From: Monarcha castaneiventris obscurior
Lineage: Eukaryota; Chordata; Aves; Passeriformes; Monarchidae
Assembly (NCBI GenBank): GCA_026261815.1
Contig: JAMPIT010000434.1
Location: 12,955,001-13,019,000 of the forward strand
Length of the DNA: 64,000 nucleotides
Direction of reading: 5' to 3'
This document shows positions 59,101 through 64,000 of this stretch, one piece after another. The position numbers and the translations under genes are program-made. The number at the start of each line of letters is the position of its first letter. Within the stretch, counting starts at the first letter, position 1. The notes beneath the pieces were generated by a model that was given only the letters and a program-made list of their open reading frames with translations, had not been told where the DNA came from and did no database searches.

Positions 59101-59369
59101 TTCGGCGAAGCGGATGTAGTCGGTGCCGAGGCGGCAGAGCCGGTTTAGGACGCTGGTCTCGCTGGGGTGCAGGAACGGCAGCTCCTGAGACACCTGGAGT
59201 GGGAAACAGCGGTGACGGACGGAAGGAAGGAAGGTCGAGCGGGCCGCGCAGGGCGGGGGCCGGGCGGGCTCCGGCCGGGACCGTGGCGCACCTGGAGGCC
59301 GCCGCGCTTGCTCCAGGTGAAGGCCGCCCCCGGGTACCCGCTCAGCGCCAGCAACAGCTCGTGGATCAT
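47161..59369 (-). CDS. TUBGCP4: TUBGCP4, gamma-tubulin complex component 4 (18 coding exons, complete)
   Basis: GCP4 is a core subunit of the gamma-tubulin ring complex that nucleates microtubules at centrosomes. Exons in transcript order: 59292-59369, 59065-59193, 58374-58496, 57932-57985, 57433-57489, 56798-56877, 55938-56139, 53940-54105, 52680-52804, 52009-52059, 51535-51640, 51082-51189, 50732-50870, 50081-50258, 49175-49309, 48033-48149, 47464-47603, 47161-47173. They join in frame to 666 codons plus TAA (human 667). The start [20 protein letters not shown] is nearly identical to human. The GRIP1 region covers roughly the first half, and GRIP2, which binds gamma-tubulin, runs from about residue 360 to the end. 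Conservation is high throughout, for example [12 protein letters not shown] and [20 protein letters not shown]. Transcription converges with TP53BP1, as in human. Confidence 0.96.
50732..50870 (-). CDS. TUBGCP4: TUBGCP4 coding exon 13 (variable loop in GRIP2)
   Basis: The exon encodes [20 protein letters not shown], then [20 protein letters not shown] and TPAVLE. The Ser/Pro/Glu-rich start matches the variable loop of human GCP4 (DATQAREGPSRETSPREAPA), and the remainder is near-identical. Human alternative isoforms differ around this area, and a frame-preserving choice here would be worth checking in RNA. Confidence 0.92.
55938..56139 (-). CDS. TUBGCP4: TUBGCP4 coding exon 7 (GRIP1 with acidic loop)
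   Basis: The exon joins as [22 protein letters not shown], then [20 protein letters not shown] and [20 protein letters not shown]. It is almost identical to human except in the acidic loop (human SAQPEEDEED). A 118-codon open frame reads out of the intron into this exon, and only the part below 56,139 is coding. Confidence 0.95.
59292..59369 (-). CDS. TUBGCP4: TUBGCP4 coding exon 1
   Basis: The 26 codons [26 protein letters not shown] match human except at a few positions. The start codon is fixed by this match. The donor CAG|GTGCGC is a weak GT site inside the CpG island. Exon 2 follows after a 98-bp intron. Confidence 0.95.
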
Positions 59370-59486
59370 CCTGCCGTGCCGCCCCGCGCCGCGCCGCACC
59401 GCGCGGGCTGCCGGGAGCCACCCGGGGGCCGCCGGGAGGGCCGGAACGGGGCGCCGAGGGGGCGGGGGGAACCAACGGCGGGCGGG

Positions 59487-59640
59487 AACGAACGAACGGC
59501 GGCGGAAGGAACGGGGGAACGAATGGCCGGGCGGTGGAAGGAACGAACGGCGGCGGAGGGAACGAATGGCCGGGCGGTGGAAGGAACGAACGGCGGCGGA
59601 GGGAACGAATGGCCGGGCGGCGGAGGCCGCGCGAGGGCGG
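59487..59640. repeat. 43-bp GC-rich minisatellite upstream of TUBGCP4
   Basis: A unit starting gaatggccgggcggtggaag occurs at 59,521, 59,564 and 59,607 with an exact 43-bp period. It contains the submotif ggaacgaacggcggcgg, and partial or diverged copies lie to the left. It begins about 120 bases upstream of the TUBGCP4 start codon, so it lies in the promoter or 5' UTR. Confidence 0.9.
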
Positions 59641-61140
59641 GCACGGCGGGAGAGCGGCGGGAGAGCAGCGGGAGCGGCCTCGCGGAGCGCGGCCTGAGGG
59701 GAGCTCTGGACGCCGCCCACGCCCCGAGCGCTCCGGGGCCGCGTTGGCCTCGGCTCGCTGCAGCAGCACCGTGCAGTAACGGGGGTGGCCGGGATGGCGA
59801 GTGCCGGTGCGGGAGGTCCCATCCAGGGCAACTGCAAGTGCGCAGCCTTCTAGGTAGACTTGGTTTTGATGTGCCTCACTAGGCTTCTTTAGGTTTCTCG
59901 TGTTATCTGTTAGTGTTTTATCAGTGCCAGTTTTACCTTTCTCCATTTATTATGTATTGCTTTCTTTCACTTTCTGTCGTAGTCCGGGTAGTCTTTTAAT
60001 CAAAACTGTCTAGTTTGAGAACTGTGAAGTTATTTAATAAAGTGGTTTTTAGCAGCCTGTTTTTCATTCCCCCCCTCCGCTTTCTTCCCCCCCTCCCCCT
60101 CCCTTTTTGGCAGTGTTTTTTTCTATGTGCATTTTTACTCTTCTTCATTTAGAAGAAATTAGCGTTTAGTGTTAAGGATCATCTAATACGTATTCGGTTT
60201 AGCTTGCCACAGGAAGGTCTGAAATGTAGGAAGAATATGGGCATGTACTATCTATAGCTATATAGCTTTATGTGTAACCTGAGAGCCCCAACATTATTGA
60301 TCATGTATGAGCATAATAAAATTATCCTCTTTCTATTGACAAAACTTCTAGCGTTATAATAAAGACTGAGGAGTTTAGCTAGGCATTTGTTATGCATCCT
60401 TGACATAAATATCACAGTATACAATTGCTCTGGAAACCCCTGCAGAAGAACAGATAACAGTAGTTTATTTAAAGGATTTTGATGCTCATTTTCTCTAGGA
60501 AGCCTAGTGGTTAGTCATTAAGGCCAAAAACGTAATGATTTTTTTTTTTTACAGGATTGATTGCCCAAATTTTAAAACTAGAGAAAAATAGGTATATAGA
60601 TACCTATTTTTTGCAAGGCCATCTGACTAGTGCTCATTCAACATTAAGGGGAAAAAAAGAAACAGGAAAGGCAATAAATTAGACACATAGATACACAAAT
60701 CCTAACAAAAAACATTTCGCAGAGTCGATAACAAACACCAGAAATCTTAAATCAGGGGAACTGTTATAGGTACCATTGAATACAACCTTGAAGAGGTTCA
60801 GCTAGGTTCTTTGATGATATGCAATAATCGTGTTTTATTTTTCTTACCAGAATAAGATTTTTTTGAGGGAGGATTGTGGCACTGTGCAAAAAATGTTATG
60901 AGATTTTTAGGGGAACAAAATGAGTTCTGCACTCCACAGCCTACATACAAACAATATTTTAAATGTCTTCTCATTGCATAACTTCCAAGTGGCCACATGT
61001 GAAGTAATGCAAATGTTAATAATTAGAACCACAATGGCATTATAAAACCTTTTGTTTCGTAATTTATGTCTGGTGTTCCCCAATGTAGTTATTTCTGTAA
61101 CCATTGAATTATGTGTCCCTTTCATACAGACTCCTTAAAA

Positions 61141-61750
61141 ATCACAGAATTAATTAGGTTCTCTAAGATTGTTGAGTCCAACTGATGACCAAACACCACC
61201 TTGTCAACTAGACCAAAGCACTAAATGCCATGTCCAGTCTTTCCTTAAACACTTCCAAGGATGATGTCTCCATCACGTTTCTGGACAGCCCATTCCAATA
61301 TCTAATCACCCTTCCTGTGAAGAAATTCTTGCTAATGTCCAAACTAAACCTGCCCTGGCACATCTTAAGACTATGTCTTCTTGTCCTATTGCATGTTGCC
61401 TATGTATATAGAGTAAGTAAATACACTTTTTGATGGGCTCATGGAACTCAAGCAGGTTTGTCCAGGACTATGCCTAGTTAAGTTAGAAGTATCTCCAAGA
61501 GCAGAGGCTCCACAACTTCTCCAGGTAACTTGTTCTAGTATTTGATCACCTTCAGAATACAAATATGTCTTTATTTTGTTGAAGTGGGAGTTTTATGTTT
61601 TTCAGTCCATTGCCCACTGCTTCTTGTCATGTTCTCTCATGTTCTCCTCATATGTCGGATGCTCCAAGCCCTTAATCAGTTTCACTGTACTTGTTCCATC
61701 ATGTCCATGTCTTCCTTGTACTGGGGAAGCTGAAACTAAATCCACTACTG
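61141..61750 (-). repeat. one or two adjacent CR1 LINE fragments, antisense
   Basis: The plus strand reads 'aaaatcacagaattaattag', 'ccttgtcaactagacc' and 'agcccattccaatatctaat' to about 61,440. Then a more diverged block with 'ccacaacttctccag' and 'gatgctccaagccctt' runs to about 61,750. Both are complements of CR1 3' sequences. They could be one interrupted copy or two insertions. Confidence 0.8.
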
Positions 61751-62325
61751 GGAAGATGGGAATGATTGACTTCCTTACCTGCTGGTGATGCTTTTCCTAA
61801 CAGAGGCTATTGGTCTTCCAAATTACTTAATTTGTGCTTAGGTAGTAAATTTATGCCCTGGCAGTGAAATTCATGGGACTAATTAAAATGGACACATGGT
61901 GGCTGTCATTGTCAGCGCTCTGATCCTTGAACAAGAAATAGGCAAAGCAACAGTATTATGTACTGAGGGGAAGGAAACTTTCAGGGCATAATTCTCCCAT
62001 GGCAGTGCTGCTGGATGTTGCTATTGTTTTGGGGCACTCTGCTTCAACTTATGGCTGACATTTCAGGTGAGTTACCACAGCAGAGCTGTTCAGATGGAAG
62101 GGCACAGCTGCATCCAGTAAGGCCAGGTTTTGCTACTGTGAAGGGCAATGCCGCTGGGGAAGCTGGCAGGACAAGAACAGCAGTACGTGGGAGGCAGCCG
62201 GGCTGTGGAGGCTGAGCTGATGAGGCTGCACTGCACACAGTGGGGCTGGCATGGCTGGGCTGGGAGGGTAAGATGTGGGTCATGAGTAGGCTGAGCTGGG
62301 CTGTGTCCCGCATAAAAAGCTGGCA

Positions 62326-62435
62326 GAGTTTAGGTCGGAGCTTAGCTGGGTGTTACAAGTGAGGCTACCAGGAAGGTTGAGAGAGTTTAGGTCGGAGCTT
62401 AGCTGGGTGTTACAAGTGAGGCTACCAGGAAGGTT
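62326..62435. repeat. perfect 57-bp tandem duplication upstream of IQGAP1
   Basis: The 53 bases starting gagtttaggtcggagcttag recur identically 57 bases later (62,326 and 62,383). The lack of any difference suggests a recent event or an assembly artefact. It lies about 270 bases upstream of the IQGAP1 start codon. Confidence 0.9.
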
Positions 62436-62439
62436 CAGG

Positions 62440-63400
62440 GCGCTGGCCCTGTGAGGGGGACCCCGGGGAGAAACAGGGCGGCCAAGCCGGGGACGGGCCG
62501 GGCTGGGCTGGAGGCTGAGTCTGGCTGGAGCGGGGCTGCGTAGCTTGTCATTTCTCTTCAGGAGCGGCTGAAGGCGGCGGGGGCGGCCAGGGTGGGGAGA
62601 GGGAGAGAGCGCGGAGCGGCTCCGCCCCCGCCACACCCGGTGCGGCAGGAAGAGGAACAGCCGCGCTCGGCTCCCACCAGCCCGGCCCAGCGCAGCGCCA
62701 TGGCGGCGGAGGACGTGGACGGGCTGGCCGTGTCCCGGCCCCACTATGGCTGTGAGTACCGGAGCGCCGGGGGCCGGGAATCCGCGTGGCCGCCAAGCGA
62801 TGCCCAGCCCGAGCTGTCCGTGCCTTCCAGGGTCCGGCGCTGGGAGGGGAGGCTGGGCTGCCGCAGGCACGGGGGGAGCCGTGGGGTCCGAGCTCCGGGA
62901 CTGCCCCGCGGGCGCGGTGCGCCCCGCCGGCTCCACTCGCGGGCCCCGGGGAGCCGCGCCTCCCGCGGGGCGGGCGCCGTGCCGCTCTGGAGCTCATCGA
63001 AGCTCGACGGCCGTGCTGAGTGCAGGAGATGAGCGCTGGGAGACAGCAGCGGAGGGGCAGCGACGGGGCGTCCCGCGGCTGTGGTGCCGTCGTGTGCCGC
63101 GGGCGGGCCCGCGCCTCGCCCAACATGTCCGCCGCGGGCGGGGCGGGGCCGCCCTGCCTTCCGCCTTCCCGCCGATTTCGGCCGCCACACCCGGCTTGCC
63201 GCTCCCGTCCGACACCTCCGCTGCCTTGGCGTGGGCTCGCTGCAGACACCGAGGCTTTGGGTCTTGGCGTCCGACACGCGGGCTCGTCTGTGCTGCGATG
63301 CCGCGCCTGAAACGATCGGCGGCGGAGGAAAGCGTAGCGCTGGGAAGGGGCGATGTTGTGGGCGGCAGTCGGTCCGACCTGGCCTTTGACACTTGCAGGG
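62440..63400 (+). promoter_or_regulatory. IQGAP1: IQGAP1 promoter CpG island
   Basis: A GC/CpG-rich block spans the first coding exon. Upstream there is an Sp1-type box (ctccgcccccgcc, about 62,621-62,633) and a purine-rich gagagagcgcgg stretch, with no TATA box. The second half of the island is intron 1. Confidence 0.75.
62700..62751 (+). CDS. IQGAP1: IQGAP1 coding exon 1 (partial gene)
   Basis: IQGAP1 is a scaffold linking Rac1/Cdc42, calmodulin, actin and cadherin junctions. The exon reads MAAEDVDGLAVSRPHYG and then one base of the next codon before GGCT|GTGAGT. Human IQGAP1 starts MSAADEVDGLGVARPHYG-S, where the leftover T begins the Ser codon of exon 2. It is short, but the identity over VDGL.V.RPHYG, the Kozak-like cgccATGgcg and the matching phase make this firm. 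The next exon (SVLDNERLTAEE in human) lies beyond the right edge. Confidence 0.9.
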
Positions 63401-64000
63401 ATGGAGTCGCCACAGCTTCTCTGGGCACCCTGTGCCAGTGCCTCACTGTCTTCTTGGTTCAAGAATTTCTCCCTCTGATCGGAGCTAAATCTCTCCGCTT
63501 CTAGTTTAAAACGGTTCCCCTTGTCCCATCAGTATCTCCCTCTGGTTTTTATAAGCCCCCATTTAAGTACTGAAAGGCCACAATGAAGTATCCCTGGAGT
63601 CTTCTCCGGGCTGAACAGCCCAAGCTGTCTCAGCCTGCTTTTGTGGCAGAGGTGTTCCAGCCCCCGGAGCATCTCTGTTGCCCTCCTCTGGACCTGCTCT
63701 AACAGGTTTTGTGCTGAGGACGCCAGACCTGGATGCAGTGTTCCTGCTGGGGTCTCAAAAGCACACAGTAGATTGTTATTGAAGGCATTTTAGGTATAAG
63801 CTAACCTTTAATTAATAGCGGTATGAGACATTCCCTATTTGTCAAATTGATCCACAAAACCTAAAAAAGCTGTGTTTTTTTTTTTTTAAATATGAGATGT
63901 ATTTAGCTGAAAGTATGGGAAGAGAAGACTTTTTCACTGAGGCTTTAAACACACAGAATCTGGAAGATTTAAGCATATTACCCCTATGTAGGTCTTAAGC
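62752..64000 (+). other. IQGAP1: IQGAP1 intron 1, continuing beyond the right edge
   Basis: GC-rich to about 63.4 kb, then an antisense CR1 fragment, then AT-rich unique sequence. Overlapping open frames of up to about 300 codons on both strands are CpG-island artefacts, since the exon 1 frame and donor are clear. Confidence 0.75.
63376..63775 (-). repeat. CR1 LINE fragment, antisense in IQGAP1 intron 1
   Basis: Landmarks on the plus strand are 'agtcgccacagcttctctgg', 'ggttccccttgtcccatcag', 'tactgaaaggccacaatgaa' and 'ttgccctcctctggacctgc'. It matches the same CR1 region as the 31.2-31.7 kb copy but lacks the last 3' bases. Confidence 0.9.

Larger units (their letters stand above)
58930..59830 (-). 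promoter_or_regulatory. TUBGCP4: TUBGCP4 promoter CpG island
   Basis: This is a GC- and CpG-dense block around TUBGCP4 exons 1-2 and upstream. No TATA box is evident. Long open frames on both strands (up to about 340 codons) run through it and across the known exons in wrong frames. They are products of GC content and of the tandem repeat. Confidence 0.75.
59831..62439. other. intergenic spacer between TUBGCP4 and IQGAP1
   Basis: The spacer holds CR1 fragments (61.14-61.75 kb), pyrimidine tracts near 60,070-60,110 and a 57-bp tandem duplication near 62.33-62.44 kb. I recognise no gene, RNA or conserved coding block in it. Confidence 0.55.

Noticed and set aside
58902..59946. 326- and 340-codon open frames around TUBGCP4 exon 1
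   Set aside because: They arise from CpG content and the 43-bp repeat. The true frame starts MIHELLL at 59,369 and uses short exons.
62280..63504. several 150-300 codon open frames in the IQGAP1 island
   Set aside because: Mutually overlapping on both strands and compositionally biased, and some extend into CR1 sequence. IQGAP1 exon 1 explains the locus.

Overview
The window is vertebrate nuclear DNA, most likely from a bird. The reasons are multi-exon genes with GT-AG introns, CpG-island promoters, repeats that are nearly all CR1-type LINE fragments, and a gene set whose human copies lie on chromosome 15 (from memory, chicken chromosome 10). I cannot name the species. There is no bacterial-style operon, CRISPR array or obvious exotic system.

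Layout from left to right. Positions 1-10,569 hold the 5' end of MAP1A on the minus strand: coding exon 1 (10,434-10,569) and exon 2 (5,836-5,937), with intron 2 running off the left edge. A 7.5 kb intergenic stretch follows, with a CR1 copy and an orphan CpG island near 14.4-15.0 kb. TP53BP1 (53BP1) occupies 18,096-44,934 on the plus strand. I could trace 27 coding exons that join in frame to 1,890 codons plus a stop. TUBGCP4 (GCP4) lies tail-to-tail on the minus strand, 59,369 down to 47,161. It has 18 coding exons and 666 codons plus a stop, against 667 residues in human from memory. After a CR1-rich spacer, exon 1 of IQGAP1 starts at 62,700 on the plus strand, and its intron 1 runs off the right edge.

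The MAP1A/TP53BP1 head-to-head and TP53BP1/TUBGCP4 tail-to-tail order is the same as on human 15q15.3. IQGAP1 next to TUBGCP4 is not the human order, where it lies at 15q26.1. By family knowledge the products are a microtubule-associated protein, a DNA double-strand-break repair scaffold, a gamma-tubulin ring component and an actin/Rho scaffold. Nothing here suggests they form one pathway.

The most interesting signals are regulatory: an RFX X-box-like palindrome over the MAP1A start codon, an upstream ORF ending in a (GGGCC)5 run just before the TP53BP1 start, an orphan CpG island between the two genes, and a 43-bp tandem repeat in the TUBGCP4 promoter region. Exon borders were placed by reading frame, splice consensus and remembered human protein sequences. 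No alignment or transcript data were available.
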